Translations under genes and position numbers: made by a program
In this document: in pieces, positions 22,912 to 35,687 of the stretch
Position numbering within the stretch: position 1 is the first letter of the stretch
Layout of the letters: every line of letters begins with the position of its first letter
Notes under the pieces: model-generated
Seen by the model: the letters and a program-made list of their open reading frames with translations, nothing else
The model's database searches: none
Told to the model about the DNA's origin: nothing
Source of the DNA: Pampus argenteus
Taxonomy: Eukaryota > Chordata > Actinopteri > Scombriformes > Stromateidae
DNA: 64,000 nt
Direction of reading: 5' to 3'
Assembly: GCA_036937835.1 (NCBI GenBank)
Contig: CM072878.1
Coordinates: forward strand, 13,278,001 to 13,342,000

Positions 22912-23447
22912 CATACAAACATATATACACACAAAATCTGGGCACACACCCACTGGACCAAGTTTAATGTGAGTAAATGCAAAAAAAAAAACATATTCAC
23001 AAAACTCTAATAGCCCACTGGGGGAAACGGGAGCTCATGCTATTAGTAACCCATATAGAAATGCAATTAGTCTGTCAGTAGTGAAACACAGGGGGATAAC
23101 CATGCTCTTATCTTAACATAGGGCTTTGTGAGTATGGCTATTGATCCCCCCCCAGTCATTGTCACACACAAAATCTGACACACACTCACAAAAGTGTGAA
23201 CCTTTCTATGACAAAACAACCCTCTGAAATTCCCCAAAGCATAAACAAGCAGAAATTCAAAAAGTAGAGACATGGACAGGACGAGAGGGGGGCGGAGTCC
23301 GCACTCTGGGAAACCAACCAGTAGAAAGACGATAGACACCGCCAGCTACCCAGCAACACCACACACCCATACAGAGGGCAGAGAGCCATAAGAGATGTCT
23401 GAGAGGAGAAATTAAAAAAGGGTGATAGAGTAGGAGATGGCAACTAC

Positions 23448-23468
23448 CTTTCTTCTTCAGCCGTCCAG
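23448..23468 (-). CDS. srcin1: srcin1 21-nt microexon encoding a basic heptapeptide
   Basis: A 21-nt stretch flanked by CTATATTCCAG and GTAGTT, phase 1 at both ends. Joined to its neighbours it reads T-GRLKKK-A; skipping it keeps the frame and leaves a single Thr at the junction. It sits just before the coiled-coil block. The call rests on splice sites and phase, as it is far too short for homology. Confidence 0.65.
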
Positions 23469-23964
23469 CTGGAATATAGAAAGAGTGCGCCAGTTACGGA
23501 TAAATTAATAAGAAGGTGATACAGAGACAAAGAGGGGGAGGAAAGGAAAGTCTTAAAGGTTCATATTTACAGAATGATGATCCTGGAGAACATTTTATTT
23601 AATACCACAGAGAAAATGACTCCATTGATGTCTTAATCCTTTGGCAGTGTATCAATTTGTGAAGAAGCTTCCAAGACAACTACGTCCTTACACTGGCCCC
23701 GTGAAGGTTTGAACCAAAATTGAACTAAAAATTATCAACAGAGAAAAGAAGGAAGATATCGAAGGGTTTTGTTCACTATACCACATATACAGTAGGCTAC
23801 GTGTTTTGAAAAATGATTCACATCACTGATTTAACATCAGTATTTCAAAAAATCTGCCTTCAAAAACATTTGTTTTGTAAGTTAAAGTAACAGTCAGATA
23901 TTTTATGAAATACAATATATAAAATCACATCTCTGTGTATTCAGAACTACTTCAAAGCTGTCTG

Positions 23965-24060
23965 TCTTATTACCTTGCCAAGGAGGTTATGTTTACAGTC
24001 TTGTTTGTTTGTTTGTTTGTTTAACACCTTTCAACAGGTCTGAAGCTGTCAGAAGGTATC
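23965..24060. repeat. interspersed repeat fragment with TTTG tetranucleotide run
   Basis: TTGCCAAGGAGGTTATGTTTAC followed by a TTTG tetranucleotide run (23999-24022). The AAGGAGGTTATGTTT-GTTTGTTTG combination is a familiar fish interspersed-repeat signature. The family and limits are not certain. Confidence 0.45.
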
Positions 24061-24607
24061 AGTTTTGGGGGGTTTTTTTGACGGCGCTTTACCAGCAGTT
24101 CTTCTGGCTTTCTGTATTTGTGCTTAGTGAGGATAGACTTCTCTACACTGGAGAAATTAAAATGAACACTGAATATATTATCTGGGTAGAACAATTATCA
24201 AGTATCTTTCCCAAAATGTTAATGTGTTCTTTTAAAAGTCTTGTGAACTCTACCAGTCATAATTTTTGTTTTTTTTATATTTGGAATGAAATACTTCAAT
24301 GTTAACAGAGAGACAGAGAAAATGAAAGAGAGTCAAAAAAAAAAGAGATGAATGAGGTAAAAATAAAAAATTTCCCCAAATTCCAGGACTGATGTTGACC
24401 TCCCTCAGATTGTGAGAGCTGTGTCAAATTTGTATAAATTAGATTTATACCAGCAGGTCATCATCATTGCTTGTTTGTGTTCATCATCCTTGGCTAAATT
24501 CTGGGACACTATTAGCAGGAAAATAAAATAGTCAACAGTGTTAGTAACAAATAGACTACTGATTTAACGGTTCGGTACACAGGTCACCATTACGCTGCTG
24601 TACTCAC

Positions 24608-24648
24608 TTCCAGTGGCGGAGCCGTCACTGTTGGTTTCGGTCTTCTCG
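24608..24648 (-). CDS. srcin1: srcin1 41-nt exon
   Basis: A 41-nt exon between TTTCTCTTCCAG and GTGAGT (phase 2 in, 1 out). It encodes EKTETNSDGSATG. Human p140Cap has SEKIEGSNGAATPSAP at this place, which fits the EK...S-G-AT spacing. Confidence 0.85.
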
Positions 24649-25146
24649 CTGGAAGAGAAAGGTAATGGCCGTGAGAACTCCGTCCCTTGGTCTGGAGGGC
24701 AGCCCGCCATCATGCAGAGACGCAGCAGGCCGCATCTGAGGATCAACGGCCACAGGGCAAGGCAATTACAGTGCTAACGCTAAAAGCACCACTAGTGGAC
24801 ACTATCAGACTGATTACACAAACATGTTACCTTCTTGTTAAAGAGCCCCTTATGTGTTCATAAGGGTGAAGTTAATGAGGAACTCAAAACCTAAGAGAAA
24901 GGCTATCTTACACATCTCCACGTATCAATGTATAAATCAATAGCACTGTGCCCTGCAGCTAATGTTTAGTGCTCTGTACTTGAGCTGTGCTCACACAAAA
25001 TAGTGTACCACTTCACTGCTATGGAGCTGATAATGGCCCTGATAATAGCCTGCTGCTGTTCCTGTCGATAATCCTGTCCACATGTCTGAGAAGAAGTTGT
25101 ATTTGTAACTTTTAGAGGGTTAATGGGGTATAATGAAGAGTCTTAC

Positions 25147-25248
25147 GTGCTGTCACTGTCTGGTGCTCTGGTCAGCACACTCTGGACCAGGCCAGTCAGG
25201 CTGGCTATTTGCTTCTCCATGGCCTCCATGCGCTCCAGACGATGATCC
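25147..25248 (-). CDS. srcin1: srcin1 coding exon, MEAMEKQIASLTGLVQS segment
   Basis: A 102-nt exon between CTTTTCTAG and GTAAGA (phase 2-2). It encodes DHRLERMEAMEKQIASLTGL and VQSVLTRAPDSDS. Human p140Cap has RERMEAMEKQIASLTGLVQS, so identity is near complete. Confidence 0.96.
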
Positions 25249-25381
25249 CTAGAAAAGCGAACACCACAACTGTATCACAAAACACGAAATGCACTAATGT
25301 GTTTTTTTTTTCCAACTGTAAAGTAACGCAACAGGAAAATTGGATACGTTAATAAACCTCATCACACAGACTCATACTGAC

Positions 25382-26205
25382 CTACTACTGTCAGGGTCTG
25401 GTCCAGACATTGAAGAACCAAAACCAGGCGTAGCCCTGCCACCCTCCCCAGGCCCAGCTGTCAGACACAGAGGCTCTGAACTGGAGCTGGGCCTTGACTT
25501 TGGGCTCTCAACAAACACAGAGGAGGAGGCTGAGTCCTTGCGGAAGGTCTGCCTGACCGGTGAGGCTCTACTGGGTGAGCTGGAATATGAGTCCCTGTCC
25601 CTCAACTGCATGTCAGGGATTTTCTGTGGGGATGATGGTGGCATGCGAAAACCCATGCCCAGCGTTGCTGAGGAGTATGTGTCAGAGTAGAGCGAACCTC
25701 CAGGCTTGTAGAGAGAATCCTCCAGGTCCCCCTGAAGAGCGGCTGCTGAATATGTGCTAAGGGATCTCACAGAGCCACGGCGGTACAGGCCAGTGGAAAC
25801 AGGGAAGCTAAAGGGATCTCCGATGGCAGCTAACGACTGTGTAGAGGCAATGCTGAGGCGGCCCTCGTGCATCAAGCTGTAGGGATCTGCATACAGCCCC
25901 TCACTCTTCATCAGTGCCATGTTTTTCGCGGAAACCTCTTCGTCAGGCTTGACATCACGGCGCTCCAGGATGGCGCTGGGTGAGGGAGACAGGCCTGCGT
26001 TGGCACCATGGCCGGCTGAGGGATGGTGGGGATGTCGGGGCTGTTCATGCTGGGGATGGGACCCAGCAAAAGATGGAGGGCGGCCTCCACTGTAGGAGAG
26101 ACGTGAACGAGATGGAGAGCCAGAAGACGCTGAGGCCGTAGAGGAGGGGAGGGTGTTGAGACGACGAGTTGGTGAGGAGTCACGAGAGGAGTACACCATC
26201 TCCCT
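25382..26205 (-). CDS. srcin1: srcin1 large central exon with EGLYADPY motif
   Basis: An 824-nt exon between TTCATTTCAG and GTCAGT (phase 0 in, 2 out). It encodes REMVYSSRDSSPTRRLN, SGSPSRSRLSYSGGRPPSF, SPSPSAILERRDVKPDEE, EGLYADPYSLMHEGRLS, RRGSVRSLSTYSAAALQ, MPPSSPQKIPD and RQTFRKDSASSSVF. In mammals the EGLYA tyrosine, with EPLYA, is phosphorylated and recruits the Csk SH2 domain. The many Ser/Arg/Pro motifs are likely phosphorylation sites. The antisense strand also has an open frame here, which is a shadow. Confidence 0.97.
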
Positions 26206-27912
26206 CTGAAATGAAAAAGCAGGGATGCAAGTTACCATGGAGACCTTGAGATGAGAGCACTGTGCTCCCCTTGTGTCAGTTTGACATGAAAACCACTGAG
26301 ATCTGAGTGACACTGGACAGACTGTCACAGTCAGAGGATGCCAATAGATGATGAAATTCTCAAAAGACCAATTAATCGTCCACTGGCAGAATTTAGTCTC
26401 TAAAATTTTTCCTGACTTTTTTTAATCTGGCCGATTAAAAAATGAAATATGTCTGCCAAAATGGAAAGATTTTCACACATTCCCAATTCCAGCTCTGCTG
26501 TATTACGTTTTCTTTTGTCCTCTGCTAAAGCTTTTGGTACATCATGAAATGAATTTGAGCAGGTATTCAAAAAGACAATCTCCTATCTGAAAATAAGTAT
26601 GCATTCTCTTGCATAGAACAATGACAAAGATACTCAATCATGCCCATTTGCAATTTAGCTTTTATTTTTTCCTCTACCTTTTTTGTCGAGCAGCATAAAG
26701 TCGTTAAATATGCCTAGATGCCTTTTTCAACCCACCAGCCTCTGTTTTCATGCAGTGGATGTGCTCCTGCTGTGATTTTTCTTATTTCAGCACCCTTCAA
26801 AAGCCAAATAGTCTGCTTTCCCTTGTCACATAACTACATTTGTTGCTTAACTCGTCTTTTCATTTGCTCCTCAGCATCCTAGCAAACGTTCTCATGTGGC
26901 ACAGTATAATACACAGAAAATATTGGAGCGTGACAAAGGAATTCGTGCCACTGAGCCTTTATGCACTGGGATAAGTTCATATACATATATTCACACAGCT
27001 ATATGAGGTAGACTGGTTTGTGCAAACTGTATGAGCACAGTTTAAGCAAGCAATAAGACACAGATAAAAAAAAAACATTTTAAACCCTAAGTTCCTCCTT
27101 CAGCCTGTGTTTAGTTTCCTTACTTACAAAAAGACTGTTACTGTTAATGACAACTGGTAACTTAATGATTGATGATTCTTGATTTTGTCCAATAAAAGTG
27201 CTTTAAATAAATCCTGGTATCAAACTTAATTTAAGGGTGTATTCAAATGTAGAGATGCTTCTGCACTTTATAGGTGCTAGTTAGCTGTCTCTTTACTACT
27301 TTTTCCTTTTCTGTTTCTTGTAACAAAGGCACAAACTTGCATAAGCATGAACAAACACAAGCATACAGTACAGAAAAGTATATGTACTATGTATATAATT
27401 GTCATATTTTCCCTGCCTGCTTGCATAGTTAATAGTTGTATTTACAGAACTTTGTGAATACTGCAGATGGTAAGCAGGGTTTTGTAAAAAAAAAAAAAAA
27501 AAAAAAAAATTAAAGAAAGGTCTCCCTTAGGCTTCCTTGATCTTCACTGAGGCAGAAATAGCTTTGGATGTTAAAATATGCTTATTTCACAGAGGTACAT
27601 TGTTCTCTGGTGTCTGCACAGCAACAGATGGCCTACTTGAAGATAAGGAAATACATTTCCAGGAGGGATACCTGTTAAATTACTAACCCATATACACAGC
27701 AACAGCCTGTCAAAATTACCACTGAAATATGAAAAACACTATTTACTTGCCAAAGAAGCACACCGCGCTCCTCTTTTAGGAGACACAGTTCTGCAGTTTT
27801 GACTGATGGCTCAGTTGTCAAGCGTCAGACCAGATCAGAAAGCATTCTTTCTTTAAAATAACCATGGTTGCTCCCTTCAAATCCCCACTCCCCCAACTCC
27901 ATTCCCCCTCAC
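26206..27912. other. srcin1 intron
   Basis: About 1.7 kb, AT-rich, with a poly(A) tract at 27486-27509. No exon, RNA gene or repeat family recognised. Confidence 0.6.
27486..27509. repeat. poly(A) tract
   Basis: An uninterrupted run of 24 A on the + strand within an intron; no retroposon body was recognised next to it. Confidence 0.9.
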
Positions 27913-28208
27913 CCTCAGGTCTCCATTAGCCAGGTGTGCAGTAGCAGGGTAGGAAGCATAGATTGGCTCTTTGCGGTAAATCTTGATGATACTGCGGTCC
28001 TGGATGTCCCGGACGTCCTCCAGCTCGTAGAAGACGTTGCGTGCCTCATCCTTGATCAAGATGGCTGTGTTGGGTGACTTCAGCATACCTGCTGTCAACT
28101 TCTGAGGGAACATGTGCACAATGAGGGCGTGCAGCGTGTCCAAGCTGCTCAGCTCGTGGGTTATGTGCACACGACGTGTCTCATCCCCGTATTGCAGGAA
28201 CAGCACGC
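27913..28208 (-). CDS. srcin1: srcin1 coding exon, AIP3-like region and EPIYA motif
   Basis: A 296-nt exon between TTTTTTTTCTAG and GTGAGG (phase 1 in, 0 out). It encodes GVLFLQYGDETRRVHITHEL, LHALIVHMFPQKLTAGMLKS, TAILIKDEARNVFYELEDV and RSIIKIYRKEPIYASYP. This is the most conserved part of the p140Cap/SKT family and resembles the actin-interacting protein 3 fold. The EPIYA tyrosine corresponds to human EPLYA, a Csk-recruiting site. Confidence 0.97.
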
Positions 28209-29474
28209 CTAGAAAAAAAAAAATAGTGATGTGAAAAGAGAAAGTTGAGTCAGAAGGCAATGGCCACAGTGGATGGAAAAAGCAACTAGCAAAGCAGTTC
28301 TGTCAATCTGTGCCATGTTTAGCCACGTTGAATGTTACAGTTTTGTAATTAAGATAAAAATGTTGCCTGCCTTTCTACAAGATCCATATTTTTACCATCA
28401 TATGTCAGCTTGAATAATCACTGACAGTGTAAGCACCAGTTCTTTCTTTCTGACTGTGAGAATAGGATTGTGGGAGCTATGAGAGAATTCACAGCTAAGA
28501 GCACAGAGGCAGGTTGAATTTTCATTATTTACTTTTCATCAATAATTACGTAGCAATAGTAGATATTTAATAAATTATTCAATAAATGCCATCACTTTAT
28601 AAAATATATATATATATATAGATATGGTGCAACCCTTGATTTTATAGGTAAAGATAAGTCTGACCCCTGACTAACCTGAATATTCATCTTCATACACCGT
28701 GGGACAAACAAAAAGAACACACAAAGCAAAGAAAGACCAGTGATTAAAAGTCAGGAAACATAAGGAAGATATTGCAGACGAGATGGGGAGAGAAGAAAAC
28801 ACAGGGGTTAGTATAAAGACATGCAGAGGACAGATTGGTAGCCCCGCTGTTCTGCTCCTATCTGAACTCCAAGATGTCCCTCATCAGTCACTGACACTTT
28901 AGTTTTATAGACACTTTTTTTATCTCACCATACCTGACGAAGCACTACAACTTGGTCTTTATGAGCCTGGACCTGCTTCGCACTAATCTACTCTACATTC
29001 ACATGGCCTTTTTACCTCAACTCTGCTGTTTACTCTTACAGTTGCATTTTAAGGCCTCAATGATTAACACAGTAGTGCAGCAATAGAGTCAAATAAAGTC
29101 ATCAAGATAACTACTTGAGCAAAATAGTTAACTTTAACAACTCCATACTAAATTTAGCAACACTATACTTTAAAACTCTTAGTATAACTGCACCAATGTT
29201 ATGAAACAAGGTTTGCGCTCACATCCAGTATAATGTGAATATATTGTAAAAGTACTTGTTCTCTTACCATTCAAGACAGCTGTGTTATCTCAAGATTAAC
29301 CTTATGAAACCTGTTACAGTAAATGAGGTGAGAGTATAACACATTTACCCATTCTACTACCTCGCATACTGTTCACATCACCGGCTTTGTGACGTTAACA
29401 GACAGCTGCAAATCTGCCTCAAGTCCAAACAGCATGTTGTTACATAGCCTGCCTGCAGTGCTTCAGATCTTAAC
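28209..29474. other. srcin1 intron
   Basis: About 1.27 kb with a TA dinucleotide run at 28603-28620; otherwise plain AT-rich intron sequence. Confidence 0.6.
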
Positions 29475-29670
29475 CTGGAGATCGTAGCTTATTCTGGCTG
29501 GCAGAGCGGGACAGCGGCAGGCTCTGGCGAAATCGGTTCATTCGGTTGAATCCGAGAGGGATGTCGGCTTCTGACATGGTCTCCAAGGATTCAGCAGAGG
29601 CAAAGGAGAGCTTGGCGGCCTGGTCGGCAAGCCCAGATTGGGTAGACTGGGAATGCCTTGGACTGCGGCT
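29475..29670 (-). CDS. srcin1: srcin1 coding exon, LADQAAKLSFASAESLETM segment
   Basis: A 196-nt exon between CCCCCCTGCAG and GTTAAG (phase 0 in, 1 out). It encodes SRSPRHSQSTQSGLADQAAK, LSFASAESLETMSEADIPLG, NRMNRFRQSLPLSRSASQNK and LRSPG. Identity with human p140Cap is very high. Confidence 0.96.
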
Positions 29671-31097
29671 CTGCAGGGGGGCAAACACAAATGGAGTCAC
29701 ACATTTACTGAGAAGTGAAAATCGAGGCAGAGAGAATGGATTGGACAGGGCTGATCGAGTAAGACCAACCGGAAGAGAGAGACAGTAAACACACAATGAG
29801 ACAGCACACAATGAACCACATAACAAGATTAACAAGACCTCGACAATGGTTTAGCTACCAGCCATTCACTACGAATTACAGGCGTCACAGTGTCTGACAT
29901 CAGCTTAATACTGCAGTACAACAAAAAAAGCACAATACAGTTGTATTCAAGTGGTCCGGCACTAAAGGGCATCAACCTACCTGAATCACTGATGGTGGGT
30001 AAAGAGGAAGATTAAGGCAGAAGGTGCGCTTCAGTGTAGCATACGTTGTGACATGTTTCCTCGCCTTTGCACACCTCCCACAGGGTCTTATCCAAACTAT
30101 TGTCCCTGTGCTGTTATGAACTTTAAATGACTGCTTGTGGGATGGGAGAAGAAGCTCATGTAAATCCCAGGCTGTCACTATGGGTTTATCCTGCTAGCCT
30201 ATGCTCAGACGTCTCTCACTGAAAGACTGTTAGTGCAGCTGTGGCTGAGCTCAGTGAACTGGCTCCCTGATTCTCCACTGCTGTAGCGTCTCCTCCAGCT
30301 CAGAGGATGCTATAATGAGCTCCCAGAATGCTGTCTGCTGATTGTTTGGATGGCGAAGGGAGAAACATCCTTGGTCACAGTACAGTAGCTGTGCCTGTCT
30401 CCTTCACGTTGACCCATGAAACCACAACAGTTTTTTTCCTCACTTTCTCAGGACGTTCTTCTCTACCTTATCTGTCCAAGTCAGACTGCTGCATCGATAT
30501 ATCGTGACTATTATTAATGTAGTATTTAATTAATGTGAGGCTCTGAGAGGAAATGCACAGAGGACCACCTCTGTGCTCATTGACTCTCAGCAGTGAGCTG
30601 TTTGAATTCATTCATAAACACAACACTTACACAGACTACACTCAAACATCCATTAATATTTTGTTACTTGGGCAATAAGCAGGAAGCAATGCTGTAAAGT
30701 AAACCATGGCTGCCACTAATGGTATATTTTTGTGAAGTAATTGATTAATCATTCAATAAAACATATGCTCCAGAGCTAATCAATGGTCCAAAGTACCAAA
30801 ATTGTTCAATTTATAACAATTAATCAGAGAAAAGCAACACATTGTCACACTAGACAACCTAAAACTAGCAAATGTGTGTTTTACTTGTTAAATGTATTGA
30901 ATAAATTGTCAATTGCCAACAGTAACTTACATGGGATGTAGCAACATGTAACTATCACCAATATTTGTCATTTGCTCTTAAAATGAACTGCTATGCTGTC
31001 AAATGTGTATTTACTAGGCAACTTACAAACCTCCATCAGGACTGAAAACCAGAATCATGTATCAATGTATGTTCCTCCTGTCACTATCATACATAAT

Positions 31098-31148
<51 letters not shown>
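31098..31148. repeat. compound CT/CA microsatellite
   Basis: A CT run passing directly into a CA run on the + strand. Confidence 0.95.
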
Positions 31149-31150
<2 letters not shown>

Positions 31151-31519
31151 CAGAATGATAGTAGTGGTGTCCAGTGATAGTGGTGGCAGACAGTGTCCCA
31201 CGCAGAGGGACGGTGATGCTGACAGATAACCCCCACCGTGTTTTCTAATGGGGTCATTTATCTAAACTGTGACCACAGTGAACAACAACACAGCTAGCAG
31301 CACCGCAGAGGAGCAGCACATACTGCAGTATGTCATATTCTGACTCACTACAGTAGAACCTGAAATACTTTAGGGGGTAAATTCAACATGAACATACTAT
31401 AATATACAAGGTTGGTGTTTCATAGCTTTGTTGTTATCTGAATCCATTGCTGAATTCTCATTTAATTAGATTTCCTTTGAATCCTATAAATTCAATTTAG
31501 GTTTAAGCAATTTATATTC

Positions 31520-32020
31520 AAGGGAATAGTTCGACACTATAGGAAATATAATCAATTCTCTTTCTTACCGAGAGTTAGATGAGAAGATTGATACCACCTT
31601 GACTGTAAAGTAAATATATAGCTACTACTAACAGACAGTTAGCTTAGCATAGCACAAAGACTGGAAACTGAGGGGAATTGTTAGCCTGGCTCTGTCCAAA
31701 GGTAACAACAAGACTATTTCTTGGCTCTGAGCAGTTGCCAGGCAACCAGTTGAGAGTCCAGGAAGTTACTGGTCCTGAAATAGTCTGGCACATAACCCAC
31801 CGTTAAACAGCGAAGCTCTTTGTGTGAATTAAACAAACTCGACATGTCAATTAGGGACCTTTACAGGTGCTGGTAAATGGATTTTGTTACAGACAGAGCC
31901 ATGGTAGCTGTTTCCCCCTGTTTCCACTCTTTGTGCTAAGCTAAACTATTGGCTGCTTGCAACAGCTTTATATTTACTGTATAGACCTGCAAATTGTATC
32001 AATCTACTAAAATAACTCTG
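31520..32020. mobile_element. foldback (long inverted repeat) MITE, fish type
   Basis: The left arm carries GAGAAGATTGATACCACC, AGCTTAGCATAGCACAAAG and GCCTGGCTCTGTC. The right arm carries the reverse complement in order: GACAGAGCCATGG, CTTTGTGCTAAGCTAAAC and TGTATCAATCT. The centre has a second inverted pair around GACTATTTC and GAAATAGTC. I recognise the arm sequence (gagagttagatgagaagatt followed by a gcttagc block) as a repeat widespread in percomorph fish. Ends are diverged, so limits are approximate and no duplication could be assigned. Confidence 0.75.
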
Positions 32021-35000
32021 TACTCTGTAAAAACAAAAAGGTATTTATAGTAGTAAATTGATTTGGGGAAAATGGGAATGATTGAAATGACCGCCATGTT
32101 TAAATCATTTCCACAGGGATTTTTCCTGACAGTATCTGTGCATTTTATTCTGCACTGCCGAGAAAGAAAGACAGAGCACCTTTTGTGTTTCAAACTCTCT
32201 CTGTGAGAATTTTATTTCAAGGCTAAATAACCAAAATGGAGCTTTCTATGAAAAGGCAAAGAAAAAATGAATTGAGAATATGGTGCTGGATGACTGAGCT
32301 CGCTCCTCACATTGTGTGTAGGCTCAAATTTCAAATTTCTGGACCAGCTGAAAAAGAAAAGGAAATCTGTGTAGGGAAAGTGAATGAGTAATGCTCCACT
32401 CTCTCACCAGCTACTATGAATGCGCCGTTGATTAAGACAATGAAACCGCATGTATGAATATGTGTAAACTCACCGCAGCTGTTGTTTTATATGCTCTTAG
32501 TCTAGTCTTGTTCTAACAGTCTCAAAACATTGACTTCCATGTTGGCGGTTTATGTGATATGAAAACTGAAACCATTTCTCTGCAGTAATTTTACATTGTA
32601 AATATTATATGTGAATACACCATCTGGTCATACATCTGTCAGGCTAGACATGCCAATGCTATACATGATGGTGTTCACAGTCTCCTTTGAGGGGAAACTG
32701 GTTCTACCTCCTCCTTATTTTCCTCTACAGTCCTCCCTCTATCTCTGCCGCCCCCCTCCCTCCACCTCAACCTTTTCTCTTTCGAGTGATCTAGACTTTT
32801 TCAACAGCACTCAATTACTGTTGAGAACTCTACACTATTACATGGGCATGGAGGAAGAGGGGAACAAGTAGGGAACAGGATGATCTTACACGGAACAGAA
32901 AGAAATGGAGTGGAAAGCGGTACAAGGCGGTCTGACAACAGACCTTAGGCTACAAACTGCATTAAACTCAATGTAACCTCCCACTATGGCTTCTCTTGTT
33001 TTGTGGACTTGTACACACAAGCATAAGCACATTCACACACATATAAACACGCACACTGTTTTAAGGTCAAGGTAATGACAGTCTTGATGAATATATGGCT
33101 TTTATACGTTTGGGAGAGCACATCCCATCAAATTCCATCTGACACTTCAATATTGTCTCACTTAGTCTGCAAACCTCGTAATCGTAACAATGGCTGGTTA
33201 TGGTAGATTATTTTTCCAGTTTTTCTTGCATAAAATGTCAAAAATGTCCCAAAAATCTTTTTTTAATGTTTTGATGAAAAAAAGATGCAAAAATATGAGA
33301 GAAAATTTTAAAGTGAATCTTATTGTGAAGATACAAAAAGCAGAAGAGCAAATACAAGAGTATGATATTGTCTTATAGTATACAACAAAGTCTGCTGTAA
33401 TTGTGAAGGCTATTGACGAATAAGAAGAGTTAACCCTGGAAGTCTTATCACACGGTGGCTGGGCTCTTCTTTCTGCTCTTCTCCGAGTGCGTAATAATTT
33501 TCCTGTTAAGTGATATGACATTCTCCTGCACATTAAGGGGGAGAATACACATCAACAACTGAAATGTCAAACACAGCTTGATGTGTGTGAAATTACAATA
33601 AATGAAGTGTCCACTTGAGAGACAAGTGTTATAGTACTATAGTTGAAATCACAAGCAGTGGCCAAAGCTGCATTCAGGTGCTCCTGCTTTTGTTGTTTGC
33701 ATTTGAGTCATACATTAATTTTCTCTCTACCCATAACCTGGTTCTTTTTCCACACAAAAAAAAACACAACTTCACACTGCTCACTTTTAGAAAATGGAAA
33801 GAGAAAACAGCTCCCTAAATCGATCCATCTCTCACATCTGTTTGTCTCTACTTGCTCTTCACCCACTATCATCATTACTCTCCATTCATTCTAACTCTCA
33901 GGCCAATCTTCTGCTTGGACACACAATCCCCAACCCCCAACACCCCTAGAGTCCTGTCTCTTTATAATACCAGGAGTCATCAATGCATGGAACAAATTGC
34001 TTTTTTCAAATTGCTGTGAATTGCGAGTGTGCGCAATCGGTTTGCTCAGAAGGAATAAGAGCAAGATGGCGTTCTTTGTGGGTGGGGAGATGATGCCTTA
34101 GAAAGCTGGTAGTGATTCTCTTTTCTGATAGACAGGAGCAAAAAGGAAGAACAGTAGCCTTAAAACGTGTTCCAGATCATTTCTCATTAAATATCCATTT
34201 AACTGTGCATTGTTCTTTGTCATATACCTGTAATTGTAGCAAATAAGGTTTAAGTGTTCAAAATGTAATAAGACCCTTAATAAAATATTTATATCAAGGC
34301 TTAAAGTAAAAGATCAGTGTAGTGTAGTAGTAGATAGTAGTTTCATTGAGTGTCTATTTTCAGCAGGCAGGGGAATCCACAGAAAGAGTTGAGTTTAGAT
34401 TAGAGCTGGTGAGATGAGGGAGCGCGATGGGGCTTTCAAAAGCTTTAGTGCAAAATTTGAGCAGGACGAGGTGTCAACATAAAAACAGCAGTGTGTATGC
34501 TGAAAACACACAGCTTTAGATCTGTTGCTACTTGGACCATTTGGTTGTTTCATTTGACATTTTATTACCTCAGTAGCATCTTGTGCTATATAAGAAACAC
34601 ACTTTAAAGATTCAGCATGTAAAGATTTTTTGTGTTGTTTTTTTTTTTTTTCAGTCAATATCTTTTATTAAAAGACAGAAGATGTATTTGTTTTGTGTTT
34701 AAAGCTTCATTTCTCAAATTCACATACCCTTAAGGCCTTGTAACCGAGCGGAAAGTCCAGAAGGGTTTAAAATCATTTGGTTGTGTAATACATTTATGTG
34801 ACAGACAGGGCCCTAAATTCTACTTCATATCACTCTTATTTGACGTTAAAGTACTGGTGGGAGTGAGGGATAAATTGTTTAGCCTCCCCCCCATGGGTCA
34901 GGGAATATAGCTATTGATATCCAGTGACATTTCCACCCTGTCCAAATGATATGGTGAGCAGGGATTCAGGTAAGATTACACCACATATATGCCCAAGGCT

Positions 35001-35495
35001 CTTTCCTTGTGCACAACATCAATATGTTCTTTAACTTTGTCTGTTTAGATAGTACTCCTCCCTGCCAGCCTCTATGTAGGCACAATACCACACCAGAAAT
35101 ACACATTGCAAAGCATACCAGCTAACAAGGCTAAGCTCTCTGTGTATATACTTTAATCATGTCATGATACTGGCCTTTTCCAGTATACACAACCCAAATT
35201 TTCTCTCTGCAACCTGAGGATAAAAAAACAAAACACCCAGCAGCCCAAGCCATGACTCAAACCTCTGTGCTAACGCCAAAGCATTATTTCAATAATGCCT
35301 CGGCTGCATGTCTGAAATGTCTTCTTAATGTCTCAGTCAGTCTGGGTAATACATCAGCAAGGTCACATGGCTTCTAGCCATTAATGCTAGCTGACTGAGG
35401 TATTATAAATCCCAAGAGAACAGTCTTCTACAGATTAAACTGAGCTGGTGAAGTTTAAGCTGTTGCCACCCCTGACACATCTCTCTGCCACCAAA

Positions 35496-35628
35496 ACACA
35501 CACACACACACACACACAGTGAGGTAAGTATTGCAGGAGCCAGGGGACCAGAGAGATAGGCTAGTGATGCCCAAGGAGTCTGACGTGATCCCACACCACA
35601 AAACACACACACACACACACACACACAA
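35496..35628. repeat. two CA microsatellites next to the PNYWSFK microexon
   Basis: CA runs at 35496-35519 and 35603-35628 on the + strand, separated by 83 bp of unique sequence. They sit in the intron 60-190 nt downstream (on the gene strand) of the 21-nt microexon, where they read as TG repeats. Confidence 0.9.
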
Positions 35629-35687
35629 GCACACACAATAGATGGATGAATGACAAAAACATAGAGACACTTAGACGCAGCACTGAC

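Larger units (their letters stand above)
29671..35687. other. srcin1 6-kb intron
   Basis: Contains a CT/CA microsatellite (31098-31148), a foldback MITE (about 31520-32020), poly(A)/poly(T) runs and a CA repeat (35603-35628). No additional phase-compatible exon was found. Confidence 0.6.

Noticed and set aside
25340..25690. 116-codon + strand open frame
   Set aside because: Antisense to the 824-nt srcin1 exon, which has clear homology and splice sites on the - strand.
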